The notes: a model not told the origin generated them from the sequence alone. A stretch of 64,000 bases of DNA from Pyrenula massariospora (GCA_021030905.1 JAGFMI010000012.1:62001-126000), one strand, 5' to 3'; shown: positions 10,621-23,594, numbered from the stretch's first letter. Made by a program: numbers and translations.

Positions 10621-12572
10621 TCAGCAGTTTTCTGTGGCTACTCTCGTTGGGTGAAAGAAAGCTACTACTAGAGCAATCGCAATCAAAATCTACGTACGAT
10701 GCGTTAGCGGAACGAGGCAATTATTCATTTCACGTTCATAGTTGCAAAAAACGGGAAAGCAATTTGAAAACTTACTGCACTAATGAAGAATGGCAATCCC
10801 AACCCGATCGTGGAATCCAGCCCAAGGCCAATATTGAAAAGCGCTGCAAATGCTAGCCCTCCAGTTAGACCCGCAACCAGCTCTACGAGAGCAACACCGG
10901 CATATAGCTGGGCTGTGACAGAAGATTTTGCAAATGTCGCCACGATGCCTTGCATGACCTGAGTGATCCCATTTCCTCCGGAGATAATGACCGAGCCTGT
11001 TGAATACCGACGTTAGCCTTTGCCTAAAAGATGAAATGAAAATAAGAATAAGAACAGCAATAATCATAGAGAGCCTACCAGCAATTACTGATGCAGAATC
11101 GGTGCCGAACCCTAATGTAAGATTTTCAGCTACAAGAAACGCAAGGCTCGATCGAGCTACCCAAACATCAACGTATAAAGGCTGGTTTGAGGATTGAGTG
11201 GTGAGAATGCCGGTGAGAAAAGCTAGACCAACAAGTATACCAAGTGACACAGCTGTCTTGACCGAAAGGAGATAGCCAGCTCTGGAAATTGGCCAATCGA
11301 GTAGGTTGGAAACGTACTGGAGGAAGATGCCGTTAGACGAACGGGAAAATGCGTAAATAAAGATCACCGTCGAGCAAATTGTGATCTCTTTGCCGATAGT
11401 AAAAGCTCGGAGGCTCTTTCTCAGTTTTCGGTATCTATCCTGAGGTATGGAAGTGAATTTCACAGGCTGAAAAACGGTAAGTTTAGGCAAGCTCAATGCT
11501 GTCAGGACTTTTGGTAAGTACCTCATTAGATTGGTCAAATGTCTGGCCACTGTTCTCCTCGATATTACTGGAGCGAGATTTTGTTTTTGCTGACGCCGTC
11601 TCAGGCATAAAGAATATGATTGGATACGAGGGTAGTATGATGGGAGTGCTAAACCAGTATGGTAACCAAAGGTCTTTGGATAAGAGCCAGGATCAGATAG
11701 GCACGGCAACGATATCAGTGATGAGAACAAGCGCGCCAATTAGATAGAACACGGTAGTCCTTTACTATTTATTAACATACCTTACAATTAAGAAATAAGC
11801 GAGTACTGACCTCATATCTGGAGGACAAACATCGATCACTAAGGCATTCACAGAAGCACTTAGCACTCGAGCCCTGCCGCCTATGAGCAGAAATACTGGA
11901 GAAGCAAGAACAAGTCGTGTCGGAAATATGTCATAGAAGTAGCCTATAGGTCAATGATTTCTGTTGGAATTCTGCTCCGTTCATCTGGGAACTGACTACA
12001 TACAAATGAAAATGACTCAAAAGTAAGCGAGCACTTGACCAGTCATTCCTAACAATATGACAGGCTTTCGATCGATCTCATCTGTAAGATGGCCATAGAA
12101 GAATGTGAGTACAAGACCTAGCAATAGCATCGGTTAGCTGAGCACGAGCATTCATTACTTAGAGACGGAATTACCAGGGATATTCATGAACAACGATTTC
12201 ATTGCCCTTTATATGCCAATTCGCGTTGAATTTCTTTGATTTTGCATAGCTTTTCTGGGACATAAGCTAGGGGGGCGGTCCGATGACACTTGGATCGTGA
12301 ATGCGATAGTGATCGCGACAAACGGCCATCTCTAGCAAGCGAACTTCGGGCGTGTCTGTAAGCGCACCGCTCAAGTCCGCAACGAGGGAAAATAGACCAG
12401 CGAGGATGATAGCATAGGGGTAGAATTGGTTTTGATGCGAGAGGGTTCCGGAGTGCAGGGATGCCTCTCATGAGGCGGTGCTAGTAGCTTCTTCATCTGA
12501 GCGATCCAAGAGTAGCGGAGTTGTGTCGCCTGGCATGGTCCCTGGGTCTTCGTTAGTCTCCGATGAGCTCAT
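10621..12572 (-). pseudogene. Decayed major facilitator superfamily transporter
   Basis: Read downward from the ATG at 12572, a typical fungal MFS permease can be followed to a TGA at 10621. Recognisable parts are 'DTTPLLLDRSDEEAT', 'VCRDHYRIHDPSVIGP', 'PEKLCKIKEIQREL', 'MNIPG|LVLTFFYGHLTDE' across an intron, 'RKPVILLGMTGQVL', 'FPTRLVLASPVFLLIGG', 'VNALVIDVCPPDMR' and later membrane helices. At least five lesions break the frame: in-phase TGA codons near 12469, 12018 and 11694, a one-base loss in the G run at 12270-12275, and a missing base near 12200. Two of the TGA codons stand where related proteins have Trp or Ser/Trp, and all fit G:C to A:T change. Introns still look normal (11079/10996, 10776/10689), so the gene died after losing selection on its protein. 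The substrate of the ancestor cannot be told. Confidence 0.8.
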
Positions 12573-13012
12573 AATGTGAAGCAGGAAGCAGAGAAGCCAA
12601 GACAGATACTGGGAGAAGAAGGACAGAAAACATTTCAGGCTACTGTCGAGGTGTGGGGCTGGGCTCCCTCCGTCGGAATAGCGATTGTTGCCGCTTTCGC
12701 TAAGATAGCCGTCCGAGTATGTTGACCACCTGCCCAGGCTGCTTATCCCGTGCTAAAATAACTTTCCTGCCACTACAGGCTACTTGACCCAATATTAGGT
12801 TCAGTTTTGATCCCCTCTCCCGTCCAAATTTGCCTTCCCGTAGATGAAATGGTCTTTTCACTCGATACGATTTTGACATGAAAGTAATGACCGCGACAAT
12901 ATACTAGAAAAGTCGGGTGAATTGTGAATTATATGAAATAATTTCAAAAGACTGGGGTTTGCCACGTTACATCCAAGTTCAGTGCTGGTACAATTAAAGT
13001 CAATATTACTGT
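12573..13012. other. Intergenic spacer
   Basis: A 440-bp spacer upstream of the dead transporter gene and downstream of the NLR-type gene. It holds the former promoter and a 3' UTR at most. No other feature is visible. Confidence 0.5.
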
Positions 13013-16000
13013 CTACGATTGGCCTTGCCCTTCCAAAAACTCCGCCTTGATATCCCTAAACCATTCATCCATAGTTTGATTGTCACTGTTGACAATTCCC
13101 TCTGGGAGATCCCACCATTTGTCGTCTCCAAACTCCATACAATCATGGTCGGGGGGGCACGTGAGCCCCTCGTCATCATCCGCTCGCTTTCCGTAACAGT
13201 CATGACAAAGAATGCAATCGAAGCAGGTCCGGCAGAAATGCATGGGGCGGTTGAGAACAGATCTCTTGCAGCCTTGGCATTCACGCCACGAGCCCACCAT
13301 CCCGCTATGTAGACGCTCTATTGTAGTTTCCAGGAATATTTTGGTCTATTCGTCCATGTGCGTGCTAATGAACAACAGCGCAAACAAATAGTAATCTAGA
13401 CATCGATACCGCTCGTTGACTGGCTCCATCATCTCGTGTTGTCGGAAAAGATTAACAACATTCATTTCAAGTGGTAACACTGTCTCAACCGACATAGAGC
13501 TTCCATTTGCCATCTTGAAGGCCTGGAGTTTGTCCCAAACGGCGTACCGTGGGTTGATATAGTCTTCCACTCTCCGCCCACGAGCATCTCGGATGAATGG
13601 ATCCGCACCATGTTTCAATAGGGTGGCGAATTGTTTTATCTTGCCATAGCGCGCAGCGTAAAGTATTGGCGTTTCCCCGAGAATCGTCCTTGTTTGGACT
13701 GAAAGGCCTCTGTCGACAAGTATCTCGAGGACAGAGGTATGCCCACCACACACCGCCCATTTATGGATCGCATTGTTTCCGTATCTGTCTATTGTTAGAA
13801 CATTCACGTCTCTACCAAGCAACATATAAAACAAAGTCGGGTCTTCAAGCCCGGCCACCAACCGCATTGCAGACCCCTCAGGTGAAGTGTCCAAATGGGG
13901 GTTGGCTTTGGCTTCGAGAAGCCTTTTGACAGTCGATACATGACCATTCTCGCAGGCCAACATAAGGGCTGTTTCGTTCCAATCTCCTGTCTCATCGATA
14001 TTCATACCTGGGATAGCGGCGCAGTTCTCCAAATAATACCGTACAATAGTGTCCTTTCCATTACAAGCTGCATCATGCCATGGGGTAGAGCCACTTTCAT
14101 CCTTAAGCCACAGATCGAAGTTTAGGCCACTCAGGTGTTCAACCACATTTAGTAAACCTCGGCTAGCGGCAAAGTGCAGGAGCGACTTTCCTCGGTAGCA
14201 TGATCTTGATACGTGCGCTCCTTCTTCGATCAAGAATTCCGCTACCTCTCCACGACCGGATAAAACAGCTAGAACGAGTGGTGTCATATGAGTCATAGCT
14301 GTATCTGGGGTGTATTTCTTTGTCCTAAGGTCTGGAACCGTCACTTCTTTGGGCGCTCCTTGCCTGATGAGGTACTTTACAACATCGAGTTTGCCCTCTG
14401 CTGCAGCTAGACACAATGGAGTAAATTGACTTTTTGTCGACGCGTTAACGTGCCATGATGGACAACATTCGACAATTGCGTTGTGGCCAGCTAAAGAGGC
14501 GGCATGTATTGGGAGTTCTCCATTTTCATCGGGCTCAACGTCTGATTTTTTCCGCATCAATTCTTTGAATATTTCAAGGTGCCCCTTCAGAGCAGCATAA
14601 TACAAAGGTGTTCTTTTCTTATTGTCAAGAGGCACTGGCTCCATGTCAGGCATTGCTCGAAACAATGTCCGAAGAACAGCTAGATTGCCACCGATTGCAG
14701 CGGCGTGGAGCGGAAGCTGCCCGCTATTGTTGGGTTCTATTGTTGGCCGTTTAGTCCAGAGTTCTCTGAAAACTTCATAATTTCCTTCGTATGCCGCGAG
14801 ATAGAGTGGCGTGTTCCCTGAGTCATCTTTGGGTGCTGGATCTAAGTCTGGGTTCTTACGAAAAAGCTCGATGAAATTGGGCAAGCTGCCGTCCAAAGCG
14901 ACCGCATGTAATGGGGTACTGTTGGAATTGGTTCGCGTGGTAGGATCGGCTCCTTGACGAAGGAGCATTTTCACGACATCCACCTTACCAAAATGTGCAG
15001 CCACGTACAGTGGCTGCCATCCTCTAAAAGCATTTCCATCATCGGGACTGGGACCTAAACCAAGCATTCTCTCCAGAATCTTGTCCATCCCTTGATAAGC
15101 AGCCATCTGCGTACATGATATGTTCCCCTTCTTCGGTTGACACCAGTGCGCCTCGGCACGATCCAGAAGCAACTCTGCCACGGCGGGATGATTGTTAAAG
15201 ATTGCGAGCGAGAAAGGCGTTGTACCAGTTGAAGAAAATACTTTTCCGTTTGCACCCTGATCCAGGAGGACTCTCACTAGTTCAATTGAACCATTCATGG
15301 CAGCAAAATGTAATGCCGTTCGTGATCCAGAGTCTTGCTCCATGATTTGGATATGAGGTCGGGCTGAGTTCTTCTGCTTCCTTTTGAGTCGCAGCTGAAA
15401 CTTTTCTAGAAACCTTGATTTGCTTAAGTATCGTTTGTAGACGTCTATGAGATCTACTTCCGCTAAGAACAAGCCTACATTCTGTAAAGAAAATTCGTTT
15501 TCACCGTCGTCATTGTTTTCTTGGCCGACTGATACAGAGAAACACCATCGTGCTAGCTGCATGCAGATGTAAGTCGAATGATCATCGCGAAATACAAAGT
15601 CCAGCATCGGTAAAATCTTGTTGTTCGGGTCTTGGATCCCGCACATCCTGACATGCTCTGTCCAGTACACAGTGGCGTAGAAAACAAACGGTAGGCTCAT
15701 TTTCTCTGCCAAGGAATCATCCGGTGCGTCGCTGGGATGACATGACAAGGATTCCAAGTTGAACCATATGAATAAATAACGTATACAGATCGCAGCCATA
15801 AAAGAGTGACCTTCTTCGCTATTCGTATAATTAAACTCTGATAAGTCGGGCGGTAACCTCCTTCGTAGAAAATCGCCCACTGACTGGTGGGCAAGCCTGA
15901 CAGTGTCGCCTTCCATCTCGATAAGAGATCCACATGACGTCTTGATTCTGTCGGAAAGAGCTTGTGGAAGGTTTCCCTGAAACTCTCCTGGATCAGGAAA

Positions 16001-18607
16001 TGCGGTCACACAAGTAAGTGCATACTGGAGGTCATTGAGGTCGAGATCTACACGAGCAAAGACGAGTATTTTAATAAGATTCACTAAGAGCCTTTTATCT
16101 TCGTCACCAATATTTGCATCGCGCGCAAGTGCCCTCAAAGCAACTTCGTAAGTATTATCAATATCTTCTGGGCGAAATTGGTCGAGGTAAGTTTGATATC
16201 TTTCGAAAGCATTGACATTGAAGGTCCTGTTGCGAAGCTCATTAACGACGGAGATAACCCATTGGAACAATGGGACCGGCTTTGCTTCTAAGCTTTTCCT
16301 TAATTAATCCTTCGATCTTAGGCGAAAGATTCTGAGCTTGAGCCAAAGTGCCGACGTCGATCTCGATCACCTTTTCAACACTCTTTTCTAGATCAGCTCG
16401 TTTGACATCAAGAACGATACCTCCAAATTTTGACGTAACTTGCTCAACCTCCTTAATAGGACGGGTCGTGAACAAGGCCTTTATTCGACCTGCTGTGGGC
16501 TCGCCAACTCCTCTTAGCTTCGAGCACATTTCTTCCAAGAACTCGGCTAGTGTAGAATCTATGTTCCTTTCGCCCTCGCCTTTGGTGTCACCTATGATTT
16601 GGTCTAGCCCATCGATGATACAGACAAGGCTGAATTGGTGCGAAGATTTTAAACGCAAAATTAGGTCCCAGTAGAATCTCATATCAAGATGAGATCCGAG
16701 CAGGAGAGCCTGCTCCTCGGCTCCTTGTAAGACTTTCTCGGGGAATTTGTGGCATAAGTGATACAAAATGTGTTGCATGATGGAGACAGGGCTAGTGTAT
16801 TGTTGCCTAGTCTTGCAGTAGAAAGGGACGATCAGTGTCGTGTCGTTATCATCCAAAGATTTGACGTGCTCAAGAATAAAGCGGGAGAGAACAGTTTTCC
16901 CTTGTCCTTGCCCACATCGAATAAATAAGATGGAATCATTTGGTGATGAACACCACTGTTTGAATATGTCCTTCTCCTTGAGCCACTCACATGTCCCTTC
17001 GTAAGCGGGCCGAACTTCAGGAAAGGATAGGGAATGATCTATCAGGCCAAGGCGATTGATGATGGACTGCGTAGATACAAGGGCATTTGAACTAACAGCT
17101 TGCCCTGATTCAATCCTCCGATAAGCGTGTCTTTCATCAAGAGAACGTTCTCGATTTTCAATGTTTTGCTGACGGGGAAAGATCACAGGTCTAGACGAAC
17201 TCAGAGGTTGCTCAGGTGCTTGGGCACTGTCCAAGTTGTGAAATGCTTTAGCTTTGGCTTGATCCGGATGAAAATTTTGAATGTCGAGTTTTGCTCGCTG
17301 TAGAAGGTTCCGTATCCCAGGGGCGACCTTACAAGCGAAAGCGTGATCCTCTTCATTGCTCCGAAAGCGACACATATGAGAGTGATCTCGATCAATTCTG
17401 CGTCGTGTGACGTTTTTTCTGAAAATACCAAAGGCAGAATCGCTGCTCGTGACCTGTCGAGTATAAGCTTATATAGTTGCCGTCTAAGTTTCGGTTGCAC
17501 CTTGAACTTCAGCCAAAACTTGCGCATGGATTTTCCCTCGTAAAATATAAGCAGCGGAATGTTGTGTTGAGGGCGTAGTCTTAGTTCATCGAACCGGGTA
17601 AGCATTGACCTCATGTCTTTGTCTTCCGGCCGGAGTCTTGAAAGTAATGTCGTATCTCTGCGAAGGAGCGAAGCCACAGGCTTCGAAAAGCCTGCCAGAG
17701 GGCTCCCCTTAAAAGGAGTGCCGAAAAAGACAATGCCTTTTACGAGCGTCTGACCACAGCTCGTGAAAATTTCTCGGAAGTCTTCGGGCGTCTCGCGCCT
17801 CCCGCTATCTTCTTCCAGCGTTTCCAATACAGCCTAGATTCTCAGCCCAAGTCTAAGTAGAGGGGTTTTGGGGCGCTTGCCTTACACACCACAAGACCAC
17901 CAAGGCTGTGGCAGACAAAAAAATTGGACGTTGACATCCCTATGTACTCGTGAGAATGTTGCGCATCACACTTTCGAGGGGAAATGACCAATGGCCGCTG
18001 AGCTTTGATGTTGTTGAGAAGCTCCTCCGCAATCAGACCGATTTTTTGTTTGTCCTCGCTGCCCCTGTTCCATGCAGATTGGTAGCCAAAAGTCGAATAA
18101 CGGCCAAAATATCTGTGCATCTGATGATCTTGGGGCAACAGGTCGCGACACCACATCAATCCAGGACCGTCAGGTTTTTCATGCGCGCGAAATGTATTGA
18201 ATGCGTGCCCACCAAAGCCATGAACAAAGTAAAAGCTTCATAGCCACCTATTAGCAGAAGGTTTGGGAGCACGTTCCGAACGAAGCTCACTCAAATGAAG
18301 GATCTTTATCAAGCTCCGCCAGCACCGTCATTCCGTCCCAATCGCTCAAAATTTGGAGGTGAGAGACACTTCCTCGACTGTCGATGAGCGGCGCATCCGT
18401 GAGCTTCCCCAGATTTGACCTCCTGTCATGGTCGTTTTGACCGAGACGAAGCGCTACGGTCGTGCTTTGCGAGCCAGGATTTGGCCCTGAGACAAGGCTC
18501 GAAACTATCGGTTTGGAAGCAGGTAGCACCTTCTCGACATGATTTCGGATGTCTACACGGTTGACGTTCTCTCCAAGACCCAGGACGGAGACGGTCACAT
18601 ATTCCAT
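13013..18607 (-). CDS. SesB-like hydrolase / NACHT / ankyrin / ZZ-like NLR protein, with two compensating frame shifts
   Basis: Exons downward: 18607-18291, 18235-17881, 17833-13410, 13304-13013; introns of 55, 47 and 105 bp, the second with a GC-AG pair (AAG|GCAAGC). Total 5388 nt, about 1795 aa. Parts in order: an alpha/beta hydrolase of the SesB type ('FVHGFGGHAFNTF', nucleophile 'CHSLGGLVVCK', 'GIVFFGTPFKGS', catalytic 'DRDHSHM'); a NACHT NTPase with P-loop 'GQGQGKT' (16913-16893) and Walker B 'LVCIIDGLDQI'; about 17 ankyrin repeats (15310-13540); and a Cys/His-rich end ('CQGCKR..FCRTCFDCILCHDCYGKR') like a ZZ finger. In fungi this architecture belongs to NLR-like receptors tied to heterokaryon incompatibility and defence. 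The block from about 17396 to 16258 (hydrolase end plus NACHT) lies one frame away; a base seems lost at the first edge and gained at the second, restoring the frame. Real inactivation and sequence error are both possible. An upstream Met at 18703 would add 32 hydrophobic residues. Confidence 0.82.
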
Positions 18608-20718
18608 GATTAGCTTAAAGTGAGAGAGGAAGTAGCTTGACAGGATCAAAATCAAACATAATTTGAATGGAAGGCAGGGCATAGGAGACGGGCTGGTCTT
18701 CAAAGCCTCTCTCCATGTTAGGGCGTGATGAGCCAGTCTGGGCGGTTCTAAAGGGTCTCCCGCTTTCCATTCCGGGAGTACACCTCAAACCATTCTATTT
18801 ATGTGGCGCCCAACGAGACTCGGCATCGAGGACATGGGAAAGGCTGAAAATTTAAAATTATGCAGCCAACTCAATAATTATCCCGCCTCGGCCTTCACCC
18901 CCACCGCATTGGAGAAAGCTAATCTCTACTTGTGGTAGTGCTCTTCTTTGGCTTCTCGACACAATGAAATTCTTGCCAAGTAAGGCTTGAATTTCCGTGG
19001 ACAAAAGAAATACACCCCTTTCCGCTCCACGAATTCATCGTTTCAGCTGTCTAAAGGGACGCCACTCTCTTTCTTGTGGCTTACTACTCGCTGATCTAGC
19101 TTTTTTGCTGATCGCCTGATCCAAAGCTCGACCTTCGCTCCTGTCTAGAGCCGATGAGACGTCTACTAGGTCTCAACTCCAGCATTATCGCTCTTTCAAT
19201 GTAAATGATTGCTATGCTGTTGCCACATATTCAAGCTCGTAATAGAGTGGCATCTTTGATAATCACTATACAGGCATTGACAGGCTTGGCATTTTCTCAA
19301 ATGAAATCATAGTTCTGAATTTGACCTTCCCGTGACGCTCTGGTTTGAATCTGTTCTTGGTATATCGTATATCACCACGGATCTTGTAATGACATCAGTC
19401 TCTAATGGGCCGGTCCAGACGCCTAAATCCACGAGAATATGTTAAGAGTTGATTGTGTCATATGGGAGCAAATGGCCCCCTTGGTAGACAAATGCGGCTG
19501 TATGCATGAAGATGATCTTTCAGGTTGATGAATACATTTTCTACGGCAAAGTTGTCTCCAACAACTCTATCCTCAATGAAAAGACTCTGAAAGGCTTTTG
19601 GAGCATAAATCTAAGAATCATTCTGTACAACTCCTCAAATGGTGTTTCACTCAAGTAGTATCAGTAGCATTTTTCCGTTAACTTGACACATGTTACAAGT
19701 GGTGTTATGTGCATTGTTTTTGATACTAGTTGACTCCTTAGATCTGCTGATGGATCGTTCACATGAACTTCATTGTACATAAGGAGGTCTGCATAGTGCG
19801 GTTTTATCGTAGCCAAGAATGCTTCCACCTTGATGAGTTGCCCAAGCTTCTTTAGCGCATGGTGCGAACTGTTCTGCTGAATACATAGATGAGACAGTGA
19901 CAGGTACCGGGACGAGACTGAAATGCCGTTTGAAAAAAGATTGACAGCTGCAGCCGGCTTTATGTAGCTCAAAACTAAACACTGATTAAATAAAACTTGA
20001 GCCCTTTGGATTGTCGATTTCCCTCCTAAGTTGTGTATTCAGACTCAGATAGTGGCTGTGCAAAGCTGCTCAGTCTTATCTCAGGCTAGAACGGCATCTG
20101 CTCAGCCTGAAGGCTGTAATTGGAATTGAAAAAACAAATCTTACGTCCGACTAGAGGGATACTCAAGTCTGTTCCAGCTGCACCAGGTCTGGCACAAGAA
20201 GATTCGTTATCGCTTTCTTTCAAATGAGAATACAGGCGCTACGGAAACATCTGCTAGCTGACTATGGTATGAGAATCCGAATCTCAAGCTTGTCATGTGT
20301 TCGTCCTATGAGCTGAATTTAATACTTGGTGGATGATACGATAACAGTGTTTCCATTCTATTATTATGAACTATGACACGGACACATGTGAAAATATAGG
20401 CAGCAGATATAGCACAAGTATAGATCACCACGGAAGGTCTATCAAGTTCACCACTAAGCAGCCAACCAAGTGATTCACTGCTTCAGTAAAAATTGATCCT
20501 TTCACCAGGATGGAAAACTCGATATCTTCACTGTCCAAAATCTTGTCCATCACGAGTCACTATGCACATGCTGATTCTAGGAAACAGCTTAGCCAATTTC
20601 TTCCCAAGTCGTCATAGTCGCCTATAGCAAGGCACTATATAGCTTGTCGGCTCCATTTCTGCAGAATTAGGACCTTACTCCATCAATCACTGTGGTTTGA
20701 GCGACGGCTGGGGTAATT
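18608..20718. other. Gene-poor region with a possible decayed reading frame
   Basis: Two kilobases upstream of the NLR-type gene. On the minus strand, from about 19982 down to 19300, a protein-like reading ('LGQLIKVEAFLATIKPHYADLL', 'AAFVYQGGHLLPYDTI' two stops later) continues through several in-phase stops. It could be the remnant of an unidentified gene. The rest shows nothing I can support; 18610-18950 should include the NLR promoter. Confidence 0.35.
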
Positions 20719-21869
20719 ATGACATCGATAACCACTGGAGGCAACATGGTCTTCTCGCTGCCCATTCGAAATGGCAATGCCGAAAATGCTGTGCACAGCA
20801 AGAGACTCCCACCAATCAGCGGACTATATAATGAGAATGAATCCAGTACAGATCTAGTCAAACCTGTGACTATCGATCAGATGGGCGAAGATGACTCGTC
20901 GGATGGAAAATCAAGCGGTATGTGGATTTCAGACATCTGGAAGACCTGACGTCGACTGATCAGATGAAGAAGTTTGCAAAGAGAACGAGACTCATGAAGC
21001 TAAACTTGTGCGAGCTAGCAAGATACCGAAAGTTCTAGGCAAACGCAGAGACAGATTTCCGGAGAATGAAGTAACACGCAAGCTCGCAAGCCTTGAAATA
21101 GCAGAAGGCGAATACCGTCGAATCCCCACGGAAAAGACACGCGATGAACAGGAAGAGGAGGAGGAGAGGGCTTGGATGGCTTTTGATGCCCTAAACGCTA
21201 CGACAACGTCGGACAGACCTCTGTTTCCGTACCCACCTCCACTCAGAATCCAGCCTGACGAGCGGGAGTCGGTATGGCGTCCAGGAGGGCTCCCACAGCC
21301 TACCATACAATCAGAGCTGTGGTTCGCACGGAACATCTATCTCCAGGTCAATGTATACACAGCGAGCGGCGAGGCTGTGGGCCCTCCATGTCTCATCCGG
21401 GGAGTGGAGGCTGTAACTCCGAACAAGATGGTCCGAGTAATGCAGAAGCGGCATGCCAGGTACACTCAAGCAGCGGGTATTCGTGATACGAGAGTCAAAG
21501 AAATTGCTGCGTTCTTGCCCTCAAATTGCCATGATGTTGAGCGCGAGACCACCCTTATGAAGGGTTACGAAGGCGTCGGAATCTGTGAGCAACACGTCCG
21601 GTCACGAGGTTGGCTGGCATATCCGAGGGAGCAATCTACCTTCCTCTAAAGCAAAAATCGACCAAGAATGGAGGGGTTACCTGGAAAGACTGGCAAGAAT
21701 CTCTGATGAAAGGACTTTGGAGACTCGCAATAGGATGCTAGCTGCAAACCGACTGAGGAAGAGACTCATGAAAGGGAGGATGGTTGGAGACAACTACTCA
21801 GCTCCTGCCGTGCTTCCAAGCGAGCATACCGTATATGCAACGGTGAAATGCTATCTTCGGACGAAGTAA
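20719..21869 (+). CDS. Unrecognised 345-aa protein
   Basis: Three exons, 20719-20917, 20964-21584 and 21652-21869, with a GTATGT intron (46 bp) and a GTGAGC intron (67 bp). The frame is kept throughout (1038 nt). I do not recognise a family. The first 70 residues are polar and acidic. An Arg/Glu-rich stretch follows around 'TEKTRDEQEEEEERAW', possibly helical. The middle contains 'PPPLRIQPDERESVWRPGG' and a hydrophobic-polar region ('NIYLQVNVYTASGEAVGPP'). The C-terminal exon is strongly basic and helical ('NRMLAANRLRKRLMKGR'). There is no signal peptide, membrane segment or Cys/His cluster. The clean splice sites and steady composition argue for a real gene; the role is unknown. Without intron 2 the frame ends at 21649. 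Confidence 0.6.
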
Positions 21870-23594
21870 TTTAGTATCAGAGACATGGCAGTGAGAATGT
21901 TGTTCTTGGGTTGCCTGACGTGCAGCAAATATCTCAATTGAATCCATACCCATATCAATTCAATGGCATCCTTCCACAAGCTGGCCGGAAACTCTTTGGC
22001 TTAGTCCGCTAGTAGACGGCTGATTCTGTATGAAAGAACTTTTTTGTAAACCTTTTTCCACGTTGCTTGCAAGACCAGAGACTTTGGACAGCCTCTTACC
22101 ACGCCCTCGCAGAATTGACATAACGTGAAGCCAAGAGAATGCGCCTTCTCTTCCTTGGGGCGATAGCGGCGGCATATGGGGGACGAGTGTACCGTTCGAG
22201 ATGCTAAATGCTGCAAAAAGGGAAGCACATGTAGACGAGGCAAAGGAGCTAGCCAGCGTCAGCCTGGTACCAAACGAATGTTCAACGTCGAAGTACAGGC
22301 CGGTCTCCTCTCCCTCTCCCAAGCACGTTCTCGAGACGATAATGCTGAGGCAATCTAGACCTATCCGGCAAAAATTGAGTGATCCTCAGTTGGGGGTGTC
22401 TCAGGACACTTCTCATAGTTGGGAAATCTGCCCAGGAGCACACCATGCTTTTTTTGCCCCAAAGATCGACGGCCGAGGGCCTGCTAGATCTAGCATCTCT
22501 ACTCTGAGCAGACTTCAACAGAGTCAGGCTGTTTAGGCTCGTAGGAACCGAAGGCTTTGAGATGTCAAAAATTCCGATCAATTCGTTGCTAGACTCTTGG
22601 TTCTATTGGGAGCCCTCGGTCCCATTGGATGCAGAGTGGTAAGTGATCTCAGTGACGCTCTCCTGATCTATTGCTGCTGCAAGGTCTTTAGCTGATCGAA
22701 ATCCTTGAGTCTAACATTTCTCAACGACATGCCCAAGCCAAACACTCCGCGTTGATGGAAGACTATTTCGCTGGGGAAACATAAGTTGATCGCCTGGCTC
22801 CTTCTAGTTCTGATACAAGTCAAATTGACATCTCTGGCGCGTGCTAATCTCTAAATTCACTCGACCAAATTGTCATGTTTCTGTTAAGATTGAATATCGA
22901 TCATGCACGGTGCCACTCGAGATTTCATTCAATAGCGTTACACCGAATTTCTGAAATCGATAAGCCTCAGGGCCATTTGATCATCTAGTATTAACCTGTC
23001 CAGACAGAAGTCGATTATAAGTACGCGTCGATCGTGAGAATAGGCTAACTTTTGCATTTTTTCAATCAGCCAAGATAATCATATCTTTCTTTCAAGCCGC
23101 GTTTTGGCGAGGTAACATTGAAGGTCGCCATTTTTCATTGGTGGCATCAGAATTGAAATGTCACACATCGAATTGTTGAGGCAGCGTATAATTCCATGAT
23201 GGTTGCCAAGTCTTCGGTGAATAGTCTTCTTGTCCACAAATACCGTCTTAATCACGCAACGGTCATTGTGAGGCCTGACTTAAGAGTCATCCTCCTACTC
23301 ACCGCCTTCCCGTCGACGACCTCGACAGACCTCGTTCTATAAGGGAGTTGGTACGCGCACTTTCCCTCCTTGATTGTAAAGTCTGTACTACCTCTTCTAA
23401 CAAGGGTTTGGCTGTCCACCTTTGTGCCATCGAGACGTTGTAGTGAGCTTTAGAGCATAATTTCATTCCAAGGCGATCTGAATCTACTTCGATACGCATG
23501 ACACTGGAAACTGCAGTTAAAGTTATTAGAGCCTGGAGTCGAGCTTGTCATTCGCTAATTTATCCATAGGATACCGACCTGACCAGTCCTGAAT
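21870..23594. other. Gene-poor region
   Basis: A 1.7-kb stretch with overlapping 100-120-codon frames on both strands at 21960-22581, none with recognisable motifs or joined by convincing introns. The remainder to 23594 is AT-richer with no open frame of note. I see no RNA gene or repeat here. Confidence 0.45.

Noticed and set aside
16208-16262. An intron to explain the frame change before 'FQWVISVV'
   Set aside because: The GT and AG pairs available (such as GTTCCA to AACAG) give the wrong phase and would remove conserved residues.
17398-17464. A 38-bp intron (GTCACG to TTTCAG) to explain the first frame change in the NLR gene
   Set aside because: The donor is poor, there is no branch site, and it would delete a segment that fits the SesB family.
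21960-22581. Overlapping frames of 100-120 codons on both strands
   Set aside because: None has a recognisable family or a splice pattern, and equally good frames on both strands suggest chance.
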